From the NCBI GenBank assembly GCA_003056425.1, contig PYVY01000018.1, positions 29,808 to 93,807 on the forward strand: a stretch of DNA of 64,000 nucleotides, read 5' to 3'. Below, one piece after another: positions 7,528-16,542 of the stretch. The translations under genes and the position numbers were made by a program. The stretch's first letter is position 1; every line of letters starts with the position of its first letter. The DNA comes from Alteromonas indica. Lineage in GTDB: Bacteria > Pseudomonadota > Gammaproteobacteria > Enterobacterales > Alteromonadaceae. Under the pieces are notes generated by a model. The model saw only the letters and a program-made list of their open reading frames with translations. It had not been told where the DNA came from and ran no database searches.

Positions 7528-8244
7528 ATGAAAACTACGCCTTCGTCTTACTCTCCAGGACACGCCTTCATCGATACTTTCGTGGCCCCGACAGAACTTT
7601 TTGCCCGGTTTAAAACCAGTTTACCCTGGGCTAAATGGGGTGCAGTGATGTTATTTGCCGTGGTGCTACTTAGTAATATCTATTTTTTCAGTATGATGTC
7701 ATCGCAATGGTTGTTAGACCAGCAAATGGCCCAGGCAGGCTATTTAAGTGCCAGCGAGCGCCCCCAGGTTGAAGCCATGCTTAAGTCGCTATTACCGTAC
7801 ACCGGCATATATATGGGCATCAGTAATGTGCTGGCGATAGTATCGCAAATTTTATTGTTGGGGCTGGCCTATTGGCTATTGCAATCGTTTATGTTGCGCC
7901 AGGCCCAGTTCACTTTGTGGCAATGGGTTAATGTCGTGATTGTGTGCCAGTTACCCTGGATAGCCAACTATCTGGGCTTGGCTCTATTAACACTAAGTGC
8001 GGCAGATCATAATTTGCCGTTGTCGATGCTGGAGTATGCTTCATTAAATCAGCTGTTCCTGCATTTAGACCCCCATACGGCCTTATACCCTTTGGCCAGT
8101 GAAATTAATCTATTTCATTTTTGGAGTCTCGGACTGGTCGCTACAGCGGTACATCGGTGTCTGCATGTTAGCTGGTTTGCCAGTATTGTGTTTGCGGCAA
8201 TCCCCTATGCTATGTTAGCTGTAGCGTGGGCAGGTATTGCCTGA
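7528..8244 (+). CDS. Yip1-like inner membrane protein
   Basis: A 238-residue polytopic protein with about five membrane helices (roughly residues 38-60, 95-120, 130-160, 195-215 and 215-235). The N-terminal motif FIDTFVAPTELFARFK is typical of bacterial YIP1-domain proteins. Their molecular role is unknown. The ATG at 7528 has AAAAGGA about 9 bases upstream; an ATG at 7501 in the same frame lacks one. It precedes an unknown membrane protein and a LytS/LytTR pair on the same strand. Confidence 0.65.
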   Translation: MKTTPSSYSPGHAFIDTFVAPTELFARFKTSLPWAKWGAVMLFAVVLLSNIYFFSMMSSQWLLDQQMAQAGYLSASERPQVEAMLKSLLPYTGIYMGISNVLAIVSQILLLGLAYWLLQSFMLRQAQFTLWQWVNVVIVCQLPWIANYLGLALLTLSAADHNLPLSMLEYASLNQLFLHLDPHTALYPLASEINLFHFWSLGLVATAVHRCLHVSWFASIVFAAIPYAMLAVAWAGIA

Positions 8245-8260
8245 GCAGGATAATCGCCAC

Positions 8261-8405
8261 ATGAGTAAACCCCATCGTTAATTCAACACTATTGCGGGTA
8301 GCCGTTTATCGCACTTTCGCCATCGTTTCTATCGCGTTGATAAGCACCGCTGTAACCATTACTGCTTATGTTTATTTAAGAGGACTGGCGGTAAATTGGC
8401 GATAA
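8261..8405 (+). pseudogene. Short single-helix membrane ORF interrupted after codon 6
   Basis: An ATG at 8261, with AGGA about 11 bases upstream, reads only six codons before TAA. The frame one base further on is open to TAA 8403-8405 and encodes a convincing membrane anchor (VAVYRTFAIVSIALISTAV, then ITAYVYLRGL). A +1 shift at the CCC-C run (8270-8273) would join the two into about 47 residues. The stop overlaps the TTG start of the next gene, as in coupled pairs. Read as a frameshift mutation, programmed frameshift or a TTG start at 8292. Confidence 0.35.
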
Positions 8406-9280
8406 AAACGCGAATATGGCATTGGCGAAGTATTATCGCGGGCGGTTATCTGATTATGCAAGGCGTATGGCTTTGGTGTCCTTTGGCAGTTGTTGGTGCC
8501 GGTTTGGCCGGGGCGCTAACCCATGTTGGTGCGCCTCTGAAGAGCCCCGATGTACCATGGCAGGGGATGGTGTGGCCAGTAACAGGGCATACGTACTGGC
8601 CCTCACAACCTCACATTTGTATTGCTATGAGTTATCCGTTACCGGCAAAGGCTGGGTTCACACTTGCCCTGAACCTGGCTCATAAGGGGCTAACGTTAGC
8701 GCGTAGGCACCGTCGTTATGAAGCGGATACTGCATTGTTTCGCGCCTCAAAAAACAGTAATCTGCAAAGCCTGAATACACCTTTGACGCTATCAAAAGGG
8801 TCGCCGCTGAATACTGTCAATAAGGCTATCCCGCCGTCTTTTATTTCCACCGCCGGCAGAGAGCACTCACATGCAAAACATCACCACAGTATAAAACAGA
8901 TGTTGATTATGCTGGCGGGCGGGTTGTGCTGGCTTACCGGAGCCATTGCTATTATGCAGATTATCCGACTTTCAGCATGGCAGTACAGATTACCTGCGGG
9001 CTTAACAAAATCTTGTCATAGCGTTGACGGACCGCTAAAGCTGGGTATGAAGGCCGCGAGTGTCACTCTGTGCGCGGCAATAACCGGTATTGCCGTAGTC
9101 TATGGCAGCAGCCTGGCGCTGCGGTGGTGGTTTCCTGGCAGTCCGCATTTGGCTATTCCTGTAAAAGAAGCGTTATGGGGGATTTTGACCAGTATTGCCG
9201 CCGGGGTAGGTTTTGCCATAATACTTGCGCGCAATTGGTTAAGCCTGAGCCTATATCGCCCGGGGTATCACCGTGAATAA
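8396..9280 (+). CDS. Unknown membrane protein, cotranscribed with LytS
   Basis: A 294-residue ORF not recognised as any family. Hydrophobic segments lie at about residues 12-42, 168-190, 220-245 and 255-280, with a soluble His/Lys-rich section (REHSHAKHHH near residue 150) between them. The proposed start is TTG at 8396 with AAGAGGA 11 bases upstream. The 3' end overlaps the histidine kinase start by 8 bases, so it belongs to that operon and could be a sensing partner. The ORF is real by length and overlap, but no homology is recalled. Confidence 0.5.
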   Translation: MAIKTRIWHWRSIIAGGYLIMQGVWLWCPLAVVGAGLAGALTHVGAPLKSPDVPWQGMVWPVTGHTYWPSQPHICIAMSYPLPAKAGFTLALNLAHKGLTLARRHRRYEADTALFRASKNSNLQSLNTPLTLSKGSPLNTVNKAIPPSFISTAGREHSHAKHHHSIKQMLIMLAGGLCWLTGAIAIMQIIRLSAWQYRLPAGLTKSCHSVDGPLKLGMKAASVTLCAAITGIAVVYGSSLALRWWFPGSPHLAIPVKEALWGILTSIAAGVGFAIILARNWLSLSLYRPGYHRE

Positions 9281-10406
9281 CCTGGCTTGGGCGCCATCCT
9301 GGTTACGCCAGTTTGGTACGTACGCGGTAGGCACCAGTAAGCCTTATCGGGTAGTAATGTTGTTACTATTTGGGTTGCACTTTATTTTAACCTGGGCGGC
9401 TATGCAGTCGCTATTGGCCGGTACCGGTGAGTACGTGAATGCGGTGATTGCGCGGGCCTTACTGGAAGCCACGTTGTTTATTGCAGTCTGCCATTTTCTG
9501 GTACGCCCGTATTTACGGATGAACCTGGTAGGCACGAATTTACAGGCCACTTCCATAACGCTCTGTGTGTTTTATTTAATGGCGGTTTCCATTGTTTATT
9601 TTTATATCTCTTATTCATTAGGTAAGTTAGATTTTTTGACCGCCACCGATATGAGCCAGATCCAGGTACAGTCAGGGCAGATGGGCCGGGAATTAGGTTT
9701 CATTGCCATGGTAGTAATGGGCAGCGCCCAGTCGTTAATTACGTTAAGTTTATGGAGTGTAGCCTATCTGGTATGGCATTTTCAGAAGAACAAACGTGAG
9801 TTGCAACACCAGATAAACCAAAGCCAGATTCAGCAATTAACCAATCAGCTTAGTCCGCACTTTTTGTTTAATAGCCTCAACAGTATCCGCGCTCTTATCT
9901 TTGCTGATCAGGAACGCGCAGCGGAGGTACTGACGCTGTTATCAGACTTGCTGCGTAGCCAGATGCATTCACAGCTAAAAACCCGTTCCACCCTGGGAGA
10001 AGAATGGCAACTTACCGGTAAGTATCTGGAAATTGAGAAAGTCAGGTTTGATGAGCGGTTAACGCTTGAGGTCGATTTAGCACCTGCCACTTTAGGCCAG
10101 GAAGTGCCTACGCTAACTTTACTTACGTTAGCTGAAAATGCTGTGAAACACGGTATTTCCCAAAGCAGTCGGCCCGGTTATATTCGCCTGACCAGTTACC
10201 TCAGTGCCAGCCACAGTTGGTGTCTGGAAGTGGCTAACTCGCATTTTAATAGCCCGGGACAGCCGGGCACCCAGGTGGGCCAGCATAATGTTAAAAAACG
10301 CCTGGAGTTAGTCTATGGGCACCAAAGTCGCTTTACGACCGAAGACGACAATCAGCAGTATCGAGTTCTAATGGAGTTGCCGTATGTTAAAAGTCCTGAT
10401 AGTTGA
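9273..10406 (+). CDS. LytS/YehU-type sensor histidine kinase
   Basis: A 377-residue membrane kinase. Four or so N-terminal helices (residues about 25-170) are followed by a His_kinase (LytS) domain: the phospho-acceptor H196 is in LSPHFLFNSLNSIRAL, and the ATP-binding N-box is LAENAVKHG. There is no separate periplasmic domain, so sensing is probably in or near the membrane. GTG start at 9273 overlaps the upstream gene. The response regulator overlaps its 3' end by 23 bases. Ligand unknown. Confidence 0.9.
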   Translation: MNNLAWAPSWLRQFGTYAVGTSKPYRVVMLLLFGLHFILTWAAMQSLLAGTGEYVNAVIARALLEATLFIAVCHFLVRPYLRMNLVGTNLQATSITLCVFYLMAVSIVYFYISYSLGKLDFLTATDMSQIQVQSGQMGRELGFIAMVVMGSAQSLITLSLWSVAYLVWHFQKNKRELQHQINQSQIQQLTNQLSPHFLFNSLNSIRALIFADQERAAEVLTLLSDLLRSQMHSQLKTRSTLGEEWQLTGKYLEIEKVRFDERLTLEVDLAPATLGQEVPTLTLLTLAENAVKHGISQSSRPGYIRLTSYLSASHSWCLEVANSHFNSPGQPGTQVGQHNVKKRLELVYGHQSRFTTEDDNQQYRVLMELPYVKSPDS

Positions 10407-11121
10407 TGATGAGCGGCTCGCCCGGATGGAGCTTGAGCGTATGCTGGGAAAGTTTGATGACGTCGTGATTGCCGCCCAGGCAGCCAACGGCAACGAGGCA
10501 CTAGCCGCATTACAGGTGCACCCTGTTGACTTGGTCTTTGTTGACATCAAAATGCCTGAGCTAGACGGCTTGGCCTTCGCCAGGGCGGTAGATCCCAAGG
10601 TCCATTTTGTATTTTGCACCGCTTATAGTGAGCACGCTGTTCAGGCATACGAACTTAACGCCTTCGATTATATTGTAAAACCGGTGGCGCCGGCCCGCCT
10701 GGAAGCGGTTATCAATAAAGCCCGGCTTACACATGGCGTCCAGCCTGTGCAGCCCCAACCCCAGCCCGATTATTTGCCCGACGACCATGGCCTGTTACTT
10801 AAATTCGGGCATGACTTTAATATTGTAAGGCTGGCAGAGATCAGCCGTTTTGAGTCTATCGGTAATCATGTGGCGGTTTATTCCTCGGCGGGCAAGTCGT
10901 ATATACATGCCTCGTTATCCAAAGTGGAAAGTCGTCTTAATCCTTCTGCTTACTTTAAAGCCAGCCGTAGCGATATCGTGCGTATTAATAGTATTAGCCG
11001 TATTGAAGAGGGTATGGCTGCGGGTACGTTCAGCCTGTTTTTAAAAGATGGCAGTGTAATAGAAGTAAGCCGACGTCAGGCCCAGCAATTGCGCAAAGTT
11101 TTTAGTATTGAGCATTTTTGA
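10384..11121 (+). CDS. LytTR-family response regulator
   Basis: A 245-residue regulator with an N-terminal receiver (phospho-acceptor D54 in VFVDIKMPE, K99 in DYIVKP) and a C-terminal LytTR DNA-binding domain (about residues 145-245, with the motif YFKASRSDIVRINSI). A Pro/Gln linker (QPVQPQPQPD) joins them. It overlaps the kinase gene, so this is a cognate pair. LytTR proteins typically bind two direct repeats upstream of a few genes, often next to the operon; the Yip1-like gene or the gene at 11375 are possible targets. Confidence 0.92.
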   Translation: MLKVLIVDDERLARMELERMLGKFDDVVIAAQAANGNEALAALQVHPVDLVFVDIKMPELDGLAFARAVDPKVHFVFCTAYSEHAVQAYELNAFDYIVKPVAPARLEAVINKARLTHGVQPVQPQPQPDYLPDDHGLLLKFGHDFNIVRLAEISRFESIGNHVAVYSSAGKSYIHASLSKVESRLNPSAYFKASRSDIVRINSISRIEEGMAAGTFSLFLKDGSVIEVSRRQAQQLRKVFSIEHF

Positions 11122-11374
11122 ACCCTAGAATCTCAGTAGCAGGGCCTACAACGCAGGCTCGGTAATAGGGCTATCGGTATTTGCTTACTGTTATTCAAAA
11201 CCAATTTCGCGGATATTGAGTATAGACATTTCGGTTGTCTGAAAAAAAAGTGCTACACAATATGACAGCAGTATTTCTTGTGCCTGGGTCAACCCCAGGG
11301 CTAAAAATGCTTCTGTAAACCTAAACTGCTGTGGCACACTGGCTTTAACCGTGGCAAAAGGAATCCCCTCGTCG

Positions 11375-12484
11375 ATGTCGCAACGCCCATTATTAAAACA
11401 TATACATGACCATTCGCTGCTGTTTACTGAACTGGCCAGCCTGCGCGATCAGGCTATCACCCAAATGGGGTTAAGCGGTTATCAGTTCCATAAAACCCCC
11501 AAGTTTTATGGCCCAAACGGTGAACGCCTCACGGTGGAGCCAGAACGCAGCATTGTACTACCAGAGCTGGATACGCTTAAAGATGTGCGCCAGGTACTTA
11601 AGCGCGCAGTGCCGAAGCTCACCGACGTACCGCATAGTGACGTGGGTTATCGATATCCCACCGCAGCATTAGCAGGTACCGATGCCCCGTTTATTAAACG
11701 GCTTCGCTCAGAGTATTTTCACCGGGTAGATGAAGACCGTAGTATTTGCCGACCGGTGAATTTATCGTTTGGTATAAAAAGCCGGGGTAAGGCAGATAAT
11801 CGTTTGGAATACGAAGTCTGGATGCCGGATGACGATCCTATGCAGAACCCATTGCCTTTATTCATTGAGCGCTACGGGGAAGACTTACCCCTCGAGGTAC
11901 GCCAGTTCGTACAACAACCTGCCAGGGTGCATGGCTGGATGGGGGTGAAACGGGCAGCGTTCGAAGCCATTTATTATAACCCGGCTGCACTTGGTGATAT
12001 TGCTATATGTGTTGCGCTATCCGTTGATGCTTACAATATTGGCGCCCGGCCTGACTTGTCTTATAGCGAACAAGCTCAAAGTTCAATTGCGGCCAGTAAT
12101 GCCGAGCTGGAGTGGGAAATAAACGGTTACTACGCCCCCTGCGATGCCTATCTGTCGCACGACGAGATTTGGCATGCTATTAACTATACGTTAGAGGCCG
12201 TAGGTAGCCCATTGGATGAGCATTATCATCCCCATATCATTCCGTCGCAGGAGAGCAAAACAGAGCGTATTCTATCCACCGTGATGGGCCTGGGTAGTAG
12301 CGCTGAAGAAATTGAACAGATGAACCTGCAACCCTGGGAATTTATGCAAACCACTAGTGAACGCCGGGTTAAAGCGCATGATCCGAGCCGCCATGTGAAT
12401 TTTCTGGGACGTTTAAACAGATTGTTTTATCAGCCGGAATTCCAGCTACCTTCAATTAACTATATTCACGACCTTATTGCTTAA
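11375..12484 (+). CDS. Unrecognised soluble protein
   Basis: A 369-residue protein with no signal peptide or membrane segment and no motif I can name. It is rich in charged and aromatic residues, with phrases such as KFYGPNGERL, RLRSEYFHRVDEDR and ERRVKAHDPSRHVNFLGRL. The ATG at 11375 follows AAAAGGAA about 12 bases upstream; an in-frame GTG at 11351 is possible. It stands alone between the LytTR gene and the aae operon, with a strong hairpin after it. Composition and length argue for a real protein. Confidence 0.6.
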   Translation: MSQRPLLKHIHDHSLLFTELASLRDQAITQMGLSGYQFHKTPKFYGPNGERLTVEPERSIVLPELDTLKDVRQVLKRAVPKLTDVPHSDVGYRYPTAALAGTDAPFIKRLRSEYFHRVDEDRSICRPVNLSFGIKSRGKADNRLEYEVWMPDDDPMQNPLPLFIERYGEDLPLEVRQFVQQPARVHGWMGVKRAAFEAIYYNPAALGDIAICVALSVDAYNIGARPDLSYSEQAQSSIAASNAELEWEINGYYAPCDAYLSHDEIWHAINYTLEAVGSPLDEHYHPHIIPSQESKTERILSTVMGLGSSAEEIEQMNLQPWEFMQTTSERRVKAHDPSRHVNFLGRLNRLFYQPEFQLPSINYIHDLIA

Positions 12485-12516
12485 TAAGCCTCACGGTCGA
12501 ATCCCAGGTTAAAATG

Positions 12517-12545
12517 GTCTGGCCAGCTCGCAAGGCTGGCCAGAC
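12517..12545. terminator. Perfect GC-rich hairpin after the 11375 gene
   Basis: GTCTGGCCAGC (12517-12527) and GCTGGCCAGAC (12535-12545) form a perfect 11-bp stem with a 7-base loop. No T-run follows on the plus strand, so it may act as a 3' mRNA stabiliser or a partly Rho-dependent terminator rather than a classical one. Confidence 0.45.
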
Positions 12546-12647
12546 AGGGCCTATAGCGATTCTATCGGCCGCGGGAAAATATAGTGAATGATCCTTATAG
12601 CCGTTGTAGGCTAATCTCTTATTAGGTTTTTCTTTTCACCAATCATT

Positions 12648-12848
12648 ATGTTTGAAGAAGTTGCACTTGGCGGCATGTTATTCAGCCCGCTGGTCGTGTT
12701 GATTCCAATTGCGTTCTTGTTATCTGTCATTACCCGGCTGGGGCTTTATAAAACAGATCTTTACCAGCGAATCTGGCGTCCGGCCTGGTTCGAAGTGGCG
12801 TTGTTTGTTTGCTATCTGGCGGCAGTGGTTTTTATAGCGGGGAGTTAA
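12648..12848 (+). CDS. aaeX: AaeX-like small membrane protein (DUF1656)
   Basis: A 66-residue protein with two membrane helices (about 10-30 and 46-64) and the motif LYKTDLYQRIWRPAWFEVALF, typical of DUF1656. Such proteins accompany AaeAB-type efflux pumps for aromatic acids; their role is unclear. The adaptor gene starts 7 bases after its stop. Confidence 0.85.
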   Translation: MFEEVALGGMLFSPLVVLIPIAFLLSVITRLGLYKTDLYQRIWRPAWFEVALFVCYLAAVVFIAGS

Positions 12849-12855
12849 TCTATAT

Positions 12856-13716
12856 ATGGGTACCGTGATACGGATTATTATAACCTTGCTGGTGGTGGGG
12901 TTGGCCGTTTTGGCAGGGCGCTGGGTGTGGGATCATTATCTGTATTCGCCGTGGACGCGGGATGGCCGGGTCAGAGCAGACATTACGGTTATTGCCCCCG
13001 ATGTGGCTGGCTGGGTGACTAACCTGGCAGTGAAAAACAATCAGCAGGTACGTAAAGATGATGTGCTGTTTTCTATCGACGACGCCCGTTATCAGGGCGC
13101 GGTAGCTGAGCAGCAGGCGGCCATCGAGCATAAACAGCAGGTTTGGGAGCTGGCCAGGCATGAATATGAACGTCGCCGCGGACAAGAGGGCGACCAGGCC
13201 GTGGACCCCGAGCAACTTGAAAGCCGACGGATTAACGCGGAAGTCGCTAAAGCAGATTACAACCAGGCGGTCGCTAAGCTGCATATGCTGGAATTAAGTT
13301 TACGCCGTACACGCATAAAAGCACCACACACCGGCTCGGTAGTGAATCTGGATTTACGTGAAGGTAATTACGTGAAACAAGGCAGCCCGGTATTAGCCAT
13401 AGTGAAAAGCGACTCTTACTATGTGACCGGGTATTTTGAAGAAACAAAATTGCCATTGGTGCATATTGGGCAGCGGGCCACCATAAAACTGATGAGCAGC
13501 GAGAAAAATATTACCGGACGGGTGGTGAGTATCGGACAGGCGATAGCCGATACCAGTATCGGGCACAATGAACAGTTACTTCCGCAAATTCAGCAAACGT
13601 TTAACTGGGTACGGTTAGCCCAGCGAATTCCCGTGGATATTGAACTTGATCCGGTGCCCAAAGATATTCGACTGGTCGCAGGGTCGACGGTGTCGGTACA
13701 TTTGAATAAAGAATAA
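12856..13716 (+). CDS. aaeA: HlyD/AaeA-type membrane fusion protein
   Basis: A 286-residue periplasmic adaptor with an N-terminal membrane anchor (residues 4-22), the biotinyl-lipoyl halves around VIAPDVAGWVTNLAVKNNQQV and RIKAPHTGSVVNL, and a coiled-coil hairpin between them (about residues 90-145). It links an inner membrane FUSC pump to an outer membrane channel not found here. It lies between aaeX and aaeB. Substrate by family: p-hydroxybenzoate-like aromatic acids, not shown by the sequence. Confidence 0.87.
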   Translation: MGTVIRIIITLLVVGLAVLAGRWVWDHYLYSPWTRDGRVRADITVIAPDVAGWVTNLAVKNNQQVRKDDVLFSIDDARYQGAVAEQQAAIEHKQQVWELARHEYERRRGQEGDQAVDPEQLESRRINAEVAKADYNQAVAKLHMLELSLRRTRIKAPHTGSVVNLDLREGNYVKQGSPVLAIVKSDSYYVTGYFEETKLPLVHIGQRATIKLMSSEKNITGRVVSIGQAIADTSIGHNEQLLPQIQQTFNWVRLAQRIPVDIELDPVPKDIRLVAGSTVSVHLNKE

Positions 13717-13721
13717 CGCTT

Positions 13722-15791
13722 GTGCGACTGCATCCGTTAGCACTGACCTACATAAAACCATCCAAAGAGGCGTTGATTTTTGCCACTAAAGGGGTGTTAT
13801 CCATGGTCATGGCGCTGTATATCGCGCTGTATTTTGACCTTGATAAACCCTATTGGGCGGTAGTCTCGGCAGTCTTTCTGCAAATCCGGCCTGAGGGCGG
13901 CATGGTGGTGGAAAAAACCGTTAGCCAAATCAGCGGAACCTTGATTGGCGGGGCCTATGGTATGTTTGTGCTCAACTATTTGCATGCTGCCCCTATCCCC
14001 GCGATGGCCGCGCTGGCCTGTTGGTTAGGGCTAAACTCGACATTATCAGCCATGGTGCGCCGGGTTAACTTTATCTATTTTTTTGCTATGGCCTGCGTTA
14101 CACCTTGTATTATTGTTTTGCTAACCATGGTTAAGCCGCAAGCAGTATCCAGTTTTACTATTTTCGAAATTGCTCAGTCGCGGGTGACCGAGATTATTGC
14201 TGGCTCGTTGTGTGCCATGACCGTCAGTATGCTGGTATGGCCGCGCCGCGTTCAGACCGAGCTAAAAATTCAGGCCAGAACGGCGATCAACCAAACAATG
14301 GATTACCTGGTTTTAGAACTGGACCCCAATGGCTCTCATGAAGCCCGCCATGAACGTATCGATACTATTTTGGAATCCCTCGCTGCGCTCAATGATGATG
14401 CCAGTGCGGTTACTTATGAAGGCCCCTATGGGCCGGGGCGTTCGCGGGCGGCTACCGTTATCGGTAATAAGATTCTTTCGCTGGTGGCGGTGATTCAGAT
14501 ATTTGGCAGATTGCAGCGTAATCATGCAGATATTATTACGCCGCGTTTGTCCCGGTTATTGGACCTACTGCGTACCGATCTTCAACATATCGCCGTCTCC
14601 AGTGACTTTGAACGCTGCTATGAATTGGCGCAAAAGCAGCGGCGTAGCTTGCTACGTAGTACTAAGGATGAAGATAACCTTACGCCACTGGAAACACGCC
14701 TGCTTAAGACCGCGCAACATATGGTGGCGGAACTGGTATTGGTGTTAAGAGCATTTAACGCGCTAAGCAGCAACGAACAATCGTTATTGAAAGCCCCTCA
14801 GCAGCGGCCGTATCGCGATCCCCTTATTGGCCTTGCTACGGGTTTACGTACCTCGCTGGTGTTTAGTGTTGGCGCTTTTATTTGGCTGCACACCGGCTCC
14901 CCAGCAGCCGTTATGCTGATGATACTGCCTGTTATCTATTCCATTATGTTTGCCCGACTTCCCTCTATTGAAGTGAAAAGAGCACTGAAGAAAATGCTGG
15001 TGGGGGTGTGTGTGGCAATTCCTGTGGCAATTTTCTTTGCATTGAATTTGTTAGCCCAGAGCTCCGGCGATTTTGCCTTGCTTATCATGATTCTTGCCGG
15101 CCCATATTTTCTTGGCTTGATGCCTATTGCCGACCGGTCCACCTTGCCTTATGGCATGGGTTTTTGCATACCTTTTACCATATTGGTGCAGCCATCCAAC
15201 GATATGAGCCGGCCATTTTCTGTCGATTATACCTTAAGCAGTGCTATAGCGATTTTGTTGGGCGTAAGCATTTTGTACTGGATTTTTCGTATTATTACCG
15301 GCCCCGGGGTGGTTATGCTACAGGCCCGGTTGCTTGCTGCTACCCGACGCGATCTGAAGCGTCTGATAGGCAGAAAAGCGCCTGAACACTGGTTTAATGC
15401 CCGCATGGGCGATCGCTTGTTACGCTTAGCCAGTTACGACCAGGGAATGGTAAGCGAGGCCAGGGTGCTGACCGACCTGGGGCTTACCGGGCTTAACCTT
15501 GGGCATGTGTCTATACGGTTTCGGCCACTGGTACAAAGTTTTACCGAAACCGATATGACCCAGGTGTTAAAAGACTGGCAATTTGCCCTGGCCGATGCCT
15601 ACATGGAGGCTGCAAAAGGCCACAATCCAGCACACTTTCAGCCAGCCTGTGACCGGGTGTTGGCGCTACTGCGTCAGGATTGTCAGGCGCAACATAATTT
15701 AAATATGGTTGAAGGGGTGTTTGAACGGTTGTCGCTAACCTTTGAGCGTACTGCCACCATGATGAGAGAGAAAAAGCTCGCTGCCCAGTGA
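13722..15791 (+). CDS. aaeB: FUSC/AaeB-type efflux transporter
   Basis: A 689-residue inner membrane protein with two FUSC membrane blocks (about residues 20-175 and 365-520), each followed by a cytoplasmic helical domain. The first block holds LDKPYWAVVSAVFLQIRPE, a family hallmark. The GTG at 13722 has no strong ribosome binding site and lies 5 bases after aaeA, so translation is probably coupled. With aaeX and aaeA it makes an aromatic-acid-type efflux system. No divergent LysR regulator (aaeR) is adjacent. Confidence 0.87.
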   Translation: MRLHPLALTYIKPSKEALIFATKGVLSMVMALYIALYFDLDKPYWAVVSAVFLQIRPEGGMVVEKTVSQISGTLIGGAYGMFVLNYLHAAPIPAMAALACWLGLNSTLSAMVRRVNFIYFFAMACVTPCIIVLLTMVKPQAVSSFTIFEIAQSRVTEIIAGSLCAMTVSMLVWPRRVQTELKIQARTAINQTMDYLVLELDPNGSHEARHERIDTILESLAALNDDASAVTYEGPYGPGRSRAATVIGNKILSLVAVIQIFGRLQRNHADIITPRLSRLLDLLRTDLQHIAVSSDFERCYELAQKQRRSLLRSTKDEDNLTPLETRLLKTAQHMVAELVLVLRAFNALSSNEQSLLKAPQQRPYRDPLIGLATGLRTSLVFSVGAFIWLHTGSPAAVMLMILPVIYSIMFARLPSIEVKRALKKMLVGVCVAIPVAIFFALNLLAQSSGDFALLIMILAGPYFLGLMPIADRSTLPYGMGFCIPFTILVQPSNDMSRPFSVDYTLSSAIAILLGVSILYWIFRIITGPGVVMLQARLLAATRRDLKRLIGRKAPEHWFNARMGDRLLRLASYDQGMVSEARVLTDLGLTGLNLGHVSIRFRPLVQSFTETDMTQVLKDWQFALADAYMEAAKGHNPAHFQPACDRVLALLRQDCQAQHNLNMVEGVFERLSLTFERTATMMREKKLAAQ

Positions 15792-15870
15792 TCCTTTTAT
15801 ATGTCAATCTGGTTAAAGTTTTGTGACAGCCTGAGGGCTGACGTCAGATTGTTTATGTAAAGGAGTACCC

Positions 15871-16536
15871 GTGAACCTGTTAAAGTGGAAATTTACTTAC
15901 CCAGTTACTGTCCTATTTGCGCTGTTGCTAATGGCTGATCTGGGCTTTGCGCTGGTTCATGTGGTGTATAAATTTAATTATCTTAGCCACCCGCATTTTT
16001 CTATCGACCGTGATGGCAGCTATGCCGAAGTGTACCAATATCTCAAAGAATTCTGGATTGTCTGCCTGCTACTGCTAATTGCTGTTCGGGAAAAAGCGGT
16101 AATCTATTTAGCCTGGGCTTTTATCTTTTTATATATGCTGGCGGATGATTCAATGCGCATTCATGAAATGGTGGGTGGCATATTGACGCGTAGTTATCAG
16201 TTGCAACCGGTGTTTGGGCTGCGCGCGCAGGATATTGGCGAGTTACTGATTACCGGTTTAGTCGCCGCGGTGCTATTTTCATTCTTATTTCTTGCCTATT
16301 ACTTTGCTTCGCCTACCGCGCGCCGGGTAACCCATTATTTGCTTTTACTGGTGGCGGGCATTGCCTTTTTCGGCATTGTTGTGGACATGTTGCATGTGGC
16401 TTTACCATGGGGTAAAAGCCTGTTTGCCCTAATCGAAGACGGCGGTGAAATGGCCATTATGAGCTTGGTTGTAGGCTATTGTTTTTCACTGCTTTATCGC
16501 CATTCGCCTGCTTTGCAGGCCAATGGCGTTAGATAA
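15871..16536 (+). CDS. Unknown polytopic membrane protein
   Basis: A 221-residue protein with about six predicted membrane helices (near residues 10-30, 62-76, 78-92, 125-145, 152-172 and 190-207). Between helices it has a charged stretch, DDSMRIHEMVGG. GTG start at 15871 with AAAGGAG 6 bases before it. It stands alone, 79 bases after aaeB, and converges with gntP, whose stop is 6 bases away. I do not recognise a family. Confidence 0.55.
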   Translation: MNLLKWKFTYPVTVLFALLLMADLGFALVHVVYKFNYLSHPHFSIDRDGSYAEVYQYLKEFWIVCLLLLIAVREKAVIYLAWAFIFLYMLADDSMRIHEMVGGILTRSYQLQPVFGLRAQDIGELLITGLVAAVLFSFLFLAYYFASPTARRVTHYLLLLVAGIAFFGIVVDMLHVALPWGKSLFALIEDGGEMAIMSLVVGYCFSLLYRHSPALQANGVR

Positions 16537-16542
16537 TCAATT

